Shown piece after piece: positions 8,215 to 16,909 of a stretch of 64,000 bases of DNA. Each line of letters begins with the position of its first letter. Position 1 is the stretch's first letter. A program made the position numbers and the translations under genes. The notes under the pieces were generated by a model. That model was not told the origin of the DNA and ran no database searches. It was given only the letters and a program-made list of their open reading frames with translations. The stretch covers positions 1 to 64,000 of the forward strand of contig JAKPAM010000069.1 in the NCBI GenBank assembly GCA_029779435.1, in the 5' to 3' direction. The DNA comes from Pseudomonadota bacterium (lineage in GTDB: Bacteria > Pseudomonadota > Gammaproteobacteria > Burkholderiales > Burkholderiaceae_E).

Positions 8215-9757
8215 GGACGATCCTGTCGGCGTGGGCCATCAATGACAGCGCGTACGTGGTGGCGGGAATGGACGTGAAGGAGGCGGCATCCACTAGATGA
8301 ACGTTAGTCGTCCCCATCGGCTGCCCCTTGGCGTCGGAGTAGAAGCCGGTCGCCTCGGGCTTCATCGGAAAGCTGGAGCCGATGTGAAAACTACGCCCCG
8401 GCGCCACCATCTTCAACGCGGGGATGAGCGCGATGGCATGCCATTTCAGGATCCTTTGGATGTTCAAGGCGGCCCAGAACGCGGTTTTCCTGGATTTCTT
8501 GTTCGGGATCCCTTCGATGCGGATCTGGTCGTCGGCTGCGGTCAAGGACAGGCCTGGAGACAGATCCGAATGCAGGAAGCCCTGGAACAGGACGAACCTG
8601 CCGGCAAAGAAATCGAGCAGGGGCTTCAGACGTCCCAACGGTCCCAATTGATTCTTCAGCGTCGCGCCGAAGATGCGGTTGTGCGGATAGACCTGGAAAT
8701 GCACCCAGCGGCCCTCGGATGCGGGCCCCTTCATTTCGACGAAGTGCTCGGCCAGCGTGAATCGATCGGCGCGAGGGATGCGTGCCTTTCTTCTCAAGAG
8801 CGCCGGAAAAAAGAAATACTGCGCATCCTTCAGAGGGATGCGCTGGTTGGTCAGGCCCAGCGATCTGGCCGTGATCGCCGTCGAATTCACGGCCCCCGCG
8901 GCCAGGAACAGACGGTTCGCGCGAAACGCGATCGGCTCGCCCGTTTCGGCATCCTTCGCTTCGACGATGACGGCGTCACCGTCCTTCCTGAACGAGCGCA
9001 CGAGGACGTTCGGGCGATAGTTGCCGCCCTGCGGGTCGAGATGATGCCAGTATGCGCGGGGATTGAAGATGGAGCCGTAGACGCAGCCGTCCAGGCAGTA
9101 CCCGCAGAGCCGGCATTGCTGGTTTTCGGAAAAGGCGTTCACCGCGAGCCGTGCGCGCCCGACCAGGATCTCGATGGATCGCTTCTTCCTGGCTGACAGG
9201 ATGGTCTTGAGTTGCTTGCCGATCGGGCTCAGCGGCAGGATGCCGACCTTCTTGGCCCATAGCGGAAAGCTCCTCTGCAGGGAGTCCGGGCCGCCGCAGA
9301 GCGGCACGTATCGCAGGACGCGCTTGTAAGCGTCCTGCATCTTGCCGACGTCGATCGGCCAGTCGGCGAGTTCGGTGCTCGAGAACGGCAGCGCGGCCGC
9401 CCCCCATACGTTGCCGAACCCGCCCCTGGCGAAGGACACGTCGACGATGCAGTTCGAGCAAACGATCCGTTCGCCCTCCGGTACGTCGTAGACGAAGCCG
9501 GATCCGAACGCATGGCGCTTGTCCACGCCTTCGGCGGATGTCCTGGGTAGCGGAAACAGCTCATCGCGGACACTGGGTGGCCACTCGGAGGGATCGATCC
9601 GGCTCAGTTCGCTGATCTCGTCCTGCAGTGGACGGCTCGGTTCGTTTCCCACATCCAGTACCAGGTAAGGCTGGCCGAGGTTCTTCAGCGCGAAAGCGGC
9701 GGCGAAAGCGGAAGGCCCCGAACCGACGACGATATTTTCAAAGACTTGTTCTGACAT
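8192..9757 (-). CDS. GMC-like FAD oxidoreductase with a four-cysteine cluster motif
   Basis: 521 residues. The N-terminal FAD fold has IVVGSGPSAFAAAFAL. The C-terminal HLVDAASFTSIPATTYALSL matches the end of GMC oxidoreductases. In the middle, C215-x2-C218-x2-C221-x3-C225 (CRLCGYCLDGC) looks like a ligand set for an iron-sulfur cluster, which ordinary GMC enzymes lack. No signal peptide is seen, so it should act in the cytoplasm or at the inner membrane face. It is coupled to the SDR gene and lies in a glycan locus, so an alcohol of a sugar or lipid-linked sugar is a likely substrate. It is not the family of mycobacterial DprE1, though it could play a similar part. Confidence 0.78.
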   Translation of the reverse strand: MSEQVFENIVVGSGPSAFAAAFALKNLGQPYLVLDVGNEPSRPLQDEISELSRIDPSEWPPSVRDELFPLPRTSAEGVDKRHAFGSGFVYDVPEGERIVCSNCIVDVSFARGGFGNVWGAAALPFSSTELADWPIDVGKMQDAYKRVLRYVPLCGGPDSLQRSFPLWAKKVGILPLSPIGKQLKTILSARKKRSIEILVGRARLAVNAFSENQQCRLCGYCLDGCVYGSIFNPRAYWHHLDPQGGNYRPNVLVRSFRKDGDAVIVEAKDAETGEPIAFRANRLFLAAGAVNSTAITARSLGLTNQRIPLKDAQYFFFPALLRRKARIPRADRFTLAEHFVEMKGPASEGRWVHFQVYPHNRIFGATLKNQLGPLGRLKPLLDFFAGRFVLFQGFLHSDLSPGLSLTAADDQIRIEGIPNKKSRKTAFWAALNIQRILKWHAIALIPALKMVAPGRSFHIGSSFPMKPEATGFYSDAKGQPMGTTNVHLVDAASFTSIPATTYALSLMAHADRIVHAVHAKP

Positions 9758-9840
9758 GCGGCAGGATCATCCGGGCGGCGTCATTCGATCGGCAATGCCG
9801 CGCGACTCAGCGGCGATGGTATGACGGGAGGGGAAGAAAT

Positions 9841-9865
9841 TTCCGGCATTTAGCGATCGTTAACC
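9841..9865 (-). repeat. Copy 2 of the 25-base intergenic repeat
   Basis: Same core as at 6155-6172, here 84-108 bases upstream of the leftward oxidoreductase gene. Relative to its target gene it has the opposite orientation to copy 1, which is acceptable for a near-palindromic protein-binding site. The two copies link the acyltransferase and the oxidoreductase/SDR pair in one possible regulon. Confidence 0.55.
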
Positions 9866-9883
9866 TGCAGTTCGCCAGCCGGA

Positions 9884-11599
9884 TCATTTCAATGTGAAGG
9901 TCAGCAGCGCGATGCCCGCGGGGTCGATCCGCAGGTCGGCACGGCGGCCGTCGTACCGCAGATCGACGTGGGGCGTCGTCATGCGCGGCCCGTTCCGGCT
10001 CGTCCAAGGCGCGAACACTCCGTTCGCGCCAAGCTGCTCGATTCGCGCGTCCGATGCGCGGCAGTCGGTCAGGTCCACGGTGATACGGGCGGGGCGGGCC
10101 GGATCCTTGTTGAGCAGCATCAGGTTCAGCCGCCTGCCCTGGCGCGTCGCCATCGTGGCGAGCAACGGCATGTCGGGGTAAGGCTCGGCGAGGCCGATGC
10201 GCGAGTCGGGCGCACGTCGCCGGGGGCTCGTCGTTCGATGCGCGACGTGATACCCGCCGTTGGCCAACGCGGATCGCGCCATCCGCATCACGTGGAAAGC
10301 GGGCCTGACGCGCGCCGGCGAGTGGCCCGGCTCGGAATCGATCGCGCCGAACTCGCCATTGCCGCTAAGTGACCACAGCATCGCGGCTTGCACGGCAGGG
10401 GCTTGCGCCATCACCCGGATCAGGTCGGCAACGAAAAGCGCACCCGCTTGCGTCGAGATGTAGCGGTTCTGATCGAGCGGGCGCTCATGGCCGCCGGCGC
10501 TGGCCAGATGCGCGTTCGTGAAGAACGCGTTGTACTCGGTGACCATCAGCCTGGGCATCGGGCGCGATGCTGTTTGCGCTTGTGCCGACCAGAAGCGCGC
10601 GACCGCGTCCAGATGCAGGCGCAGGGTCTCGCTGCCGGCGACGGCGGCCCAGTACAAGCCGTCATCGTCGGGAACGGCCGCGAGGGACAGCGGGGACGCC
10701 AGGCCCACGAGCGGCATGTACAGATGCAGCGCCAGGCCGTACAGGCGCTCGGGCACTGACAGCGCATCGAGCAGGCCGCGCGCATAGCCCAACTGCTCGC
10801 CGACCACGGTCGCCTGCTCGCCGCCTGGATGCCAGGGACGTCCCGACAGCGTGTCCAACGCGAAAGGCACGACGATGCGCAGGCTCGGGTCGACGGCGAG
10901 CATCGCCGACATCGCGGCGTCGACGCGCCGCGCGAAGACGGCGGGGGTGAAGAACTCCCGATTGGCGCGGCCGTCGGCGGTGCGCGAGTCGCGGACATAC
11001 GGCTCGTTGCCCAGCTCCCAGTATGGGACCTTGGGTAGCGGCTTGCCCGTGAGCCGCGAGCGCAGGCGGTCGACGTTGATGGTTCGGACCCAGTCGGACA
11101 CCTGCGAAGCCAGCGCCTTTTCATTGCCTTCGAACAGGTTCACCTGGATCAGCGGCTGCGCGCCCTGCGACTCGCACAGTTCGAGGAATTCCTGCGTGCC
11201 CAACAGGATGCGCTGCGGCGCTTGCCATCGGTCAGGCTGAACCAATGGCCTCGTGCCCATCGGCCCCAGGCCCTGGCGCCAATGGAATCCGATCGCCGGT
11301 TCTCCCGCCATGTAGCGCAGGATCGGCGGCGACCATTCCCGCACGCGCGCCAGCATCTCGGGCCGGGGCAGCCCCTCCGCGCTAAGCAGGCCTTCGCCCG
11401 CATGGATCCACGGCACGTTGCTGCCGATCAGCAGCGGATTCGTGGGCCCCAGCCGGCGTTCGCCATCGATCTCGATCCGAACGTCGAAGGGGCCGCTGGC
11501 CGTGCGTAGTCCTTCGTTCGCGGCATGCACGGTACGCATTGCGGTCGATGCGGTCGCCAGCGTGGCGATCGTCCTGCGGCGGGCGGGGGAAATGGTCAT
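9884..11599 (-). CDS. Clan GH-A-like glycoside hydrolase, paralogue of the next gene
   Basis: 571 residues. The catalytic barrel shows YWELGNEPY with the presumed acid/base E199, and VTEYNAFF with the presumed nucleophile E355. This pattern belongs to retaining clan-A enzymes such as arabinofuranosidases and glucuronidases (GH39/51/79-like). The family cannot be fixed by eye. A beta-sandwich probably follows from about residue 470. The start MTISPARRRTIATLATAST is arginine-rich then moderately hydrophobic, a weak signal-peptide candidate. The gene is divergent from a clear paralogue with the same motif order. A role in trimming or turning over the locus's glycan is likely. Confidence 0.75.
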   Translation of the reverse strand: MTISPARRRTIATLATASTAMRTVHAANEGLRTASGPFDVRIEIDGERRLGPTNPLLIGSNVPWIHAGEGLLSAEGLPRPEMLARVREWSPPILRYMAGEPAIGFHWRQGLGPMGTRPLVQPDRWQAPQRILLGTQEFLELCESQGAQPLIQVNLFEGNEKALASQVSDWVRTINVDRLRSRLTGKPLPKVPYWELGNEPYVRDSRTADGRANREFFTPAVFARRVDAAMSAMLAVDPSLRIVVPFALDTLSGRPWHPGGEQATVVGEQLGYARGLLDALSVPERLYGLALHLYMPLVGLASPLSLAAVPDDDGLYWAAVAGSETLRLHLDAVARFWSAQAQTASRPMPRLMVTEYNAFFTNAHLASAGGHERPLDQNRYISTQAGALFVADLIRVMAQAPAVQAAMLWSLSGNGEFGAIDSEPGHSPARVRPAFHVMRMARSALANGGYHVAHRTTSPRRRAPDSRIGLAEPYPDMPLLATMATRQGRRLNLMLLNKDPARPARITVDLTDCRASDARIEQLGANGVFAPWTSRNGPRMTTPHVDLRYDGRRADLRIDPAGIALLTFTLK

Positions 11600-11755
11600 C
11601 GGAGAGGGGCCAGGATCGGGAATGGTGCTGTCGGGGGGCGACAGCTTCTGTGTAGCCGGCCGTTTCCGCTTGTTTGCAACAGATTTGGCTGAATTAAGTG
11701 AATTTTTGTTAAAAAGTAGTTAGATGATAAATGCGCAACTCATAATTCCATGAGG

Positions 11756-11773
11756 TATTTATTTAAATAAATA
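11756..11773. promoter_or_regulatory. 18-base AT-only palindrome in the divergent promoter region
   Basis: TATTTATTTAAATAAATA is a perfect palindrome 14 bases before the ATG at 11787, inside a strongly AT-rich 130-base stretch shared by two divergent hydrolase genes. Such DNA is a typical target for silencing by H-NS/MvaT-like proteins or for promoter melting. No specific regulator is recognised. Confidence 0.35.
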
Positions 11774-11786
11774 TAAATTAAAGATC

Positions 11787-13508
11787 ATGAAAATAATTGT
11801 AGCGCTTGTGCTGTTTTCTGGTGTTTTGCCTGTCTGGGCGCAGGCAACATATCCGGCGTCGATCAGTGTCAATGTCTCCGCCGCGGCAATATCGGCGGCT
11901 CCGAAGCTGTATTCAACGACGCTCAGCGGAGCAAACACTCCGTGGCCAGGCCAAGGAGAAGCTATTTACGCGAATGGTGCGGTAGAGCCGCGGCTATTTG
12001 CGTTGGCGCAGGGCCTGGGTAATCAGGTATTGAGATATCCTGGAGGCGAGTTTTCTGATTCGTATATATGGACAAAAGGCATAGGACCAAGAGCGCAACG
12101 CCAAAATCTGACTTACTACCCATCGGCGAGCAGCAATCAAACAGTGAGTGAGAGGGTCGACTTCGGTACGGATGAGTTTCTGGATTACTGTTTCTCCTTG
12201 GGTTGCACGCCGATATTTCAAATAAACATGCATTCGACGGCAAGCGCCGTTGGCGTCGCTGCGACAGCGAATGAAATCGCAACGAATGCCGCGAACTGGC
12301 AAGCGTATGTGCTCGACTATGCGGCGTCGAAGGGCCGCTCCAATCAGGCGATTTACTGGGAATTGGGAAATGAGCCATATTTGAAGAATATGTATCATGA
12401 GGGCGGGGTTTCTAATCATCTTTTTATTTCGGATGCCGAATTCGTCAGTAGAGTGAATAAGGTCATTGAGAGGATGGCTCCTCAAACGAAATTCATTCTT
12501 CCGTTCGCACTGGATACATGGAATGGGAATACGTACAGCCAAGCATCTGCGTCTGCCAATCCGGCCACGGTGGTAGGGGATCACATCTCGATCCCCTCTA
12601 CCGGGAAAGTGGGATATTGGAAGACGGTTCTCGACGGTATTTCCTATGCGAATCGCTCCAAAATACACGCGTTGGGACTTCACTACTACATGCCGAATAT
12701 AGGCGTGGTGGCAAGCGAGTCCGCGGCGCCTCCGGACGACAAGCTGTTTTGGGCAACCATGGCTGGAGCTAAGTCGATCTCAACGATTAATATTCCGGCG
12801 ATTCGTGCACAATGGAATGCTCATTCGATCGCAAAGAACTTTCCACTACGGTTGGCGGTAACGGAATTCAATTCTATGTATACCCTCAATTACCCAGGGG
12901 TAAGGCAGAATGCTTTCGTGGCGTCGCAGACCGGAGCTGTTTTTATTTCGGATCTCCTGACCGAACTTGCCAAACAACCTGATGTGACGCTCGGCGCGAT
13001 TTGGAGTATGTCTACCAATGGGTATTTTGGAGCGATCAGCTTTGCTGATTTGCCTCCAAGTTATCCAACGTTCGTCAGGCCCAGTTATTTCTCCTTGACA
13101 TGGGTCAGGGATCTTCTATCGGATGCCGCGTCGAAGTTGATAGTTCCCACTGTTTCCGTGCAATCATATGGTGGATATACCTCTCCGGTGGGGTTTTCGA
13201 TGCCATCGTCGATTTCGCTGATGAACGCAGTGGCGAGTGTGTCTCCAGGCAAGATTCTTCGAGTTCTTATTACAAATCGAGAAATTTCCGTGCCGGGCAA
13301 TGTGACACTTTTTTTGTCTGGTGGAAACGCTGCTTCCGCCAGCTTGAAGAAAATGCAGGTCGCGGCCAATGGCCAATTCTTGACCAGCGAAATTAGTGCG
13401 GTAACGACTTCGCCCCCTGCACAGCCCATTTCGACCACGAACCCTCAACAACTGAGCTTCACTGTTCCTGCGTATAGCACTGCATTGTTGACGATTCAAC
13501 TCCAATAA
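11787..13508 (+). CDS. Secreted clan GH-A-like glycoside hydrolase of atypical base composition
   Basis: 573 residues with a clear signal peptide, MKIIVALVLFSGVLPVWAQA. The barrel repeats the motifs of the neighbouring gene: IYWELGNEPY with E196 and VTEFNSMY with E360. It also shares ILPFALDTWNG (VVPFALDTLSG in the paralogue) and a tryptophan-serine motif near residue 410. The C-terminal 100 residues are beta-rich. The coding sequence is visibly AT-richer than its neighbours, which suggests later acquisition or different selection. The substrate is probably the surface polysaccharide or a related plant or soil glycan. An arabinofuranosidase-like activity is one option. Confidence 0.8.
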   Translation: MKIIVALVLFSGVLPVWAQATYPASISVNVSAAAISAAPKLYSTTLSGANTPWPGQGEAIYANGAVEPRLFALAQGLGNQVLRYPGGEFSDSYIWTKGIGPRAQRQNLTYYPSASSNQTVSERVDFGTDEFLDYCFSLGCTPIFQINMHSTASAVGVAATANEIATNAANWQAYVLDYAASKGRSNQAIYWELGNEPYLKNMYHEGGVSNHLFISDAEFVSRVNKVIERMAPQTKFILPFALDTWNGNTYSQASASANPATVVGDHISIPSTGKVGYWKTVLDGISYANRSKIHALGLHYYMPNIGVVASESAAPPDDKLFWATMAGAKSISTINIPAIRAQWNAHSIAKNFPLRLAVTEFNSMYTLNYPGVRQNAFVASQTGAVFISDLLTELAKQPDVTLGAIWSMSTNGYFGAISFADLPPSYPTFVRPSYFSLTWVRDLLSDAASKLIVPTVSVQSYGGYTSPVGFSMPSSISLMNAVASVSPGKILRVLITNREISVPGNVTLFLSGGNAASASLKKMQVAANGQFLTSEISAVTTSPPAQPISTTNPQQLSFTVPAYSTALLTIQLQ

Positions 13509-13685
13509 CCGCCTAGTTGTCGGGTTTGAAGGAGTTTTTGCCACTATTCCTGATATTTCGAGAGGTCGTATCGAAGCAGTTCAGGCTTGATACACAGTTT
13601 CTAAAGCTCATCGAGACGTTGATCCCCTAGCATCGTCGGCAACAGCAGCCTTCTGGGCGCGGCAATCGCGTCCGCGTTGTCCTCG

Positions 13686-15296
13686 ATGAATACCGTAACG
13701 ATGAATCGAGCCGCCTCCGTACGCCTTCCACCGAGATGGGGGGCGGTACCTTGGGGTGGCCTCGTGTTGGCGCTGGTCGTAGGTCTCGTGGCCGTCAGTG
13801 ACCAGAGTCTCTGGATCGATGAACTCGGCACCTGGCGCCTGACCCGTGCGGACGACCTGTCCGCATGGCTCACGCAGTTGCTGAGATGGCCCAACTCCGA
13901 CGCGCAGCTTCCGGTCTATCACGGCTGGATCAAGTTATGGGCGTCGTGCTTCGGGACGAACGAGTGGGCGCTTAGGGCCTCCAACCTGCCGTGGCTTCTG
14001 CTGATCGGGTGGGCCTTCTGGGTGGCGCCCGTCGAGCGGGAGGATCGCGTGCTGGCGCGGCTGGCCGGCGTGGTCTGCCTGCTGCATCCGCTGACTTGGT
14101 ACTACACGAACGAACTGCGGCCGTACGTGATGTTGCTGGCGGCTTCGGCGCTGGCCGGGGTCGGGTTGCTGGGGATCGCTTGGCCCGCGCGCCCGAACGG
14201 TGCGCGTGCGGCCTGGCATCTGCTTATCGTCGGCTGTGCGCTGCTGTCGGTCACCAGCGCGATCGGTGCGATCTGGGTGCTGGCCTTCCTGCCGGCCAGC
14301 CTGTGGCTGGCCAGACGGGATCCGGGCGGCACGTTGGGGTTGGGGCGCTCGCACATCTGGACATTCGCCGTCTGCGCGGTGTGCGTCCTGCCGGTCCTGA
14401 TCCAGTACCTGCATTCATTCGTTGCCGGTGTCGGTGCCACGACCCTGCATGAGCACAAGCTGGTCAACTTCGCGTTCGCGTTCTACGAACTGACAGGCTT
14501 GAGTGGACTGGGCCCGGGCCGCGAGATCTTGCGCGTCGATGCGATCGGCGCGATGCGCGAGCAGGCCGCCTGGGTGGCGGCCGGGGCGTTGCCGATCTTC
14601 TGCGTGGCGGTGATCGGTTTGCGCGCCCTGTGGAAGCGCCAGGGAAGCGATCTGCTGATCGTGCTGGGCTGGGCGCTCGTGCCCGTGCTGATCCTGCTCG
14701 GACTTGCCGAGTTGAAGCACTGGCGAGTCGTGGGCCGGCATCTGCTGCCGTTGCTGTTCTTCGTCTGCCTGGTGCTGGCCGCGGGTGCTCATTGGGCGTT
14801 CACGCAGACGTCGTCGCGATGGTCGAGGGTGTTGGCGGTCGGGATGTTCGCCGCCTTGCTCGTGTCGTCGCTATCGATCCGCTTCGCGCATCGTCATGAA
14901 CGCGAGGAATACCGGGATGCCGCAGCGGCGGCCGCTCAGTCGGTGTTGCGGGGTCAGATCGTCTGGTGGTTTGCCGACGCGCCAGGCCCCGAGTACTACG
15001 GGTTGGGCGCGCGGGTTCAGAAGCTGGTACCGATCGAGTTGTACGAAATCGCTTACCGGCATCTGTACGACGGGATGCTGAGCCGGATCGTCACCGACTG
15101 CAGCGATGTCGGGCCCGGCACCGTGCTGATTCTGGAGAGCCCCAACGCCGAGATGCTGGCCGGCTGTCCGCCCGCCGACCGCGTCATCTATTCGCGGCAG
15201 GACACCTTCGATACGACTGGCGCCGGCATGGCGTGGATGCGTGCCAGGGGTATGCACCGGCAGAGCCGATTCACGGGATTCGAGATATGGCAATGA
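13686..15296 (+). CDS. GT-C/GT39-like membrane glycosyltransferase
   Basis: About 536 residues with roughly eleven membrane helices. After the first helix comes DQSLWIDELGTWRL, where the acidic pair in the first periplasmic loop matches the metal/phosphate site of ArnT- and PMT-like GT-C enzymes. A C-terminal periplasmic domain of about 110 residues begins near residue 420. Such proteins use polyprenyl-phosphate sugars. The next gene, predicted to make a polyprenyl-phosphate pentose, overlaps its stop as ATGA, so this could be the transferase using that donor. TTG 13677, ATG 13686 and ATG 13701 are all possible starts; none has a clear ribosome-binding site. Confidence 0.75.
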   Translation: MNTVTMNRAASVRLPPRWGAVPWGGLVLALVVGLVAVSDQSLWIDELGTWRLTRADDLSAWLTQLLRWPNSDAQLPVYHGWIKLWASCFGTNEWALRASNLPWLLLIGWAFWVAPVEREDRVLARLAGVVCLLHPLTWYYTNELRPYVMLLAASALAGVGLLGIAWPARPNGARAAWHLLIVGCALLSVTSAIGAIWVLAFLPASLWLARRDPGGTLGLGRSHIWTFAVCAVCVLPVLIQYLHSFVAGVGATTLHEHKLVNFAFAFYELTGLSGLGPGREILRVDAIGAMREQAAWVAAGALPIFCVAVIGLRALWKRQGSDLLIVLGWALVPVLILLGLAELKHWRVVGRHLLPLLFFVCLVLAAGAHWAFTQTSSRWSRVLAVGMFAALLVSSLSIRFAHRHEREEYRDAAAAAAQSVLRGQIVWWFADAPGPEYYGLGARVQKLVPIELYEIAYRHLYDGMLSRIVTDCSDVGPGTVLILESPNAEMLAGCPPADRVIYSRQDTFDTTGAGMAWMRARGMHRQSRFTGFEIWQ

Positions 15297-16909
15297 GAGA
15301 CGACGTCGGCGATCGACATCCCACGGTTCCCGGACCCGGAGCAACGGGCGGTCGCGTCAGCGGTAGCGCCGCGCGGCGTGGAACGGTCGGCGCGGCAACG
15401 ATCGCGGACAGATCCGCGATGCCGTTGTTCGTCGATCTGGATGGCACGCTGATCCGCACCGATCTGTTGTACGAGTCGTTCCTGGACCGGCTCAAACACG
15501 ATTGGATATTGCCCGGGCGGGTGTTGTCGTGGCTGACTCGCGGCAAGGCCTACATGAAGGCGCAGCTTGCCCGGGGTTACCGGGTGCCGACCGAAAGCCT
15601 GCCGTACAACGAGGCCGTCATCGATCGCGTGCAGGCGGCCAGGAAGCAGGGGCGCCGCGTCTACCTGGCGACGGCGAGCCACGTCAGCCTCGCCGAGGCG
15701 ATCGGCGCGCATCTGGGCATGTTCGACGGAGTGATCGCATCGGACCAGCGCGTCAACGTCAGCGGAAGCGAGAAACTCGAACGCCTGCGCGAGGTCACGG
15801 GCTCCGACCGCTTCGAGTACATGGGCAACAGCGGATCCGACATTCCGATCTGGGAGGCGTGCGCGATCGCCGACGTGGTCGAGCCCGACCGCGCGGCGCG
15901 TCGATGGGTCGCGGATCACGCGCACAAGGCTCGTGTGCTGGCCGGGACGGCGAATCGTGCGGAGGCGGTGGGCACGGGGACCGGCGCGCCGTCGGCGCCG
16001 CGGTCGACCGCGCGATCAACGGCCTGGCGTGATCGGCTGAGGATCCTGCGGCCGCATCAATGGTTGAAGAACCTGCTGCTGTTCGTGCCGCTGGTCACCG
16101 CGCACCTGGCGCTGGATCCGCGCAGCGTGCTGCTGACGCTGATGGCCTTCGTCGCGTTCAGCCTGTGCGCTTCGGCCGTCTATGTCATCAATGACATGCT
16201 CGACCTGAACGCCGATCGCGTCCATCCGAGAAAGCGTCACCGTCCCTTCGCCAGCGGTGCGGTCCCGTTGTCTTTCGGATTCAAGGCGGCACCCTTGCTC
16301 ATGCTGGGCGCGGGTCTGGTCGCCGCGCTGGTTTCACCGTTGTTCGTCGGGGCACTCGGGTTGTATCTGGTGATGACCTTCGCTTATTCGTTCAGCCTGA
16401 AGCGGAAGATGGCGATCGACGTCCTGATGCTGGCGGGCCTGTATACGATGCGCATCATCGCCGGCACGGCGGCGATCGGCGTCGCGCCATCGAACTGGCT
16501 GATGGGATTCTCGACGTTCCTGTTCTTCGGGCTGGCGCTCGTCAAGCGCAGCAGCGAACTGATGGTCGCCGCCGATTCGGGCAAGTCCGGTGCCTCGGGA
16601 CGAAATTACCTGGTAGCCGATCTGTTGATGGTCAACTCGATGGGCATCGCCAGTTCGTATCTGAGCGTGCTGGTGCTGGCGCTGTACATCAACAGCGCCG
16701 AAGTCCGAACCTTGTATGCGCACCCTTATGGGTTATGGCTGCTGTGTCCGCTGCTGCTGTACTGGCTGACTCGCCTGTGGCTGATCACGCAGCGAGGCGG
16801 CATGCACGATGATCCGGTGATCTACGCGGCGCGTGATCGCGTCAGCCAGCTCGTCGCCTTGTGCGGGCTTGGCGTGGTGCTCGCCAGTTCGCTGCCGTGG
16901 GTGTCATGA
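15293..16909 (+). CDS. HAD phosphatase-UbiA prenyltransferase fusion, polyprenyl-phosphate phosphoribosyltransferase-like
   Basis: About 538 residues. After a low-complexity leader, a HAD domain carries DLDGTL (D48, D50), TASH and GNSGSDIPIWE. From about residue 245 a UbiA domain follows with RPHQWLKN, then NDMLDLNADRVHP (N300, D301) and YSFSLKRKMAIDVLMLAG, with eight or nine helices. These UbiA motifs match decaprenyl-phosphate 5-phosphoribosyltransferase, the first committed step to lipid-linked arabinofuranose. The fused HAD domain could remove the 5-phosphate. ATG 15293 overlaps the previous stop (ATGA). ATG 15287 or 15419 would also work, and 15419 would remove the leader. Reaction assignment comes from family resemblance only. 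Confidence 0.8.
   Translation: MRDDVGDRHPTVPGPGATGGRVSGSAARRGTVGAATIADRSAMPLFVDLDGTLIRTDLLYESFLDRLKHDWILPGRVLSWLTRGKAYMKAQLARGYRVPTESLPYNEAVIDRVQAARKQGRRVYLATASHVSLAEAIGAHLGMFDGVIASDQRVNVSGSEKLERLREVTGSDRFEYMGNSGSDIPIWEACAIADVVEPDRAARRWVADHAHKARVLAGTANRAEAVGTGTGAPSAPRSTARSTAWRDRLRILRPHQWLKNLLLFVPLVTAHLALDPRSVLLTLMAFVAFSLCASAVYVINDMLDLNADRVHPRKRHRPFASGAVPLSFGFKAAPLLMLGAGLVAALVSPLFVGALGLYLVMTFAYSFSLKRKMAIDVLMLAGLYTMRIIAGTAAIGVAPSNWLMGFSTFLFFGLALVKRSSELMVAADSGKSGASGRNYLVADLLMVNSMGIASSYLSVLVLALYINSAEVRTLYAHPYGLWLLCPLLLYWLTRLWLITQRGGMHDDPVIYAARDRVSQLVALCGLGVVLASSLPWVS

Noticed and set aside
14966-16909. 647-residue form of the UbiA protein
   Set aside because: The extra N-terminus is a shifted frame of the GT-C gene; the ATGA overlap at 15293 and the HAD motif set a later start.
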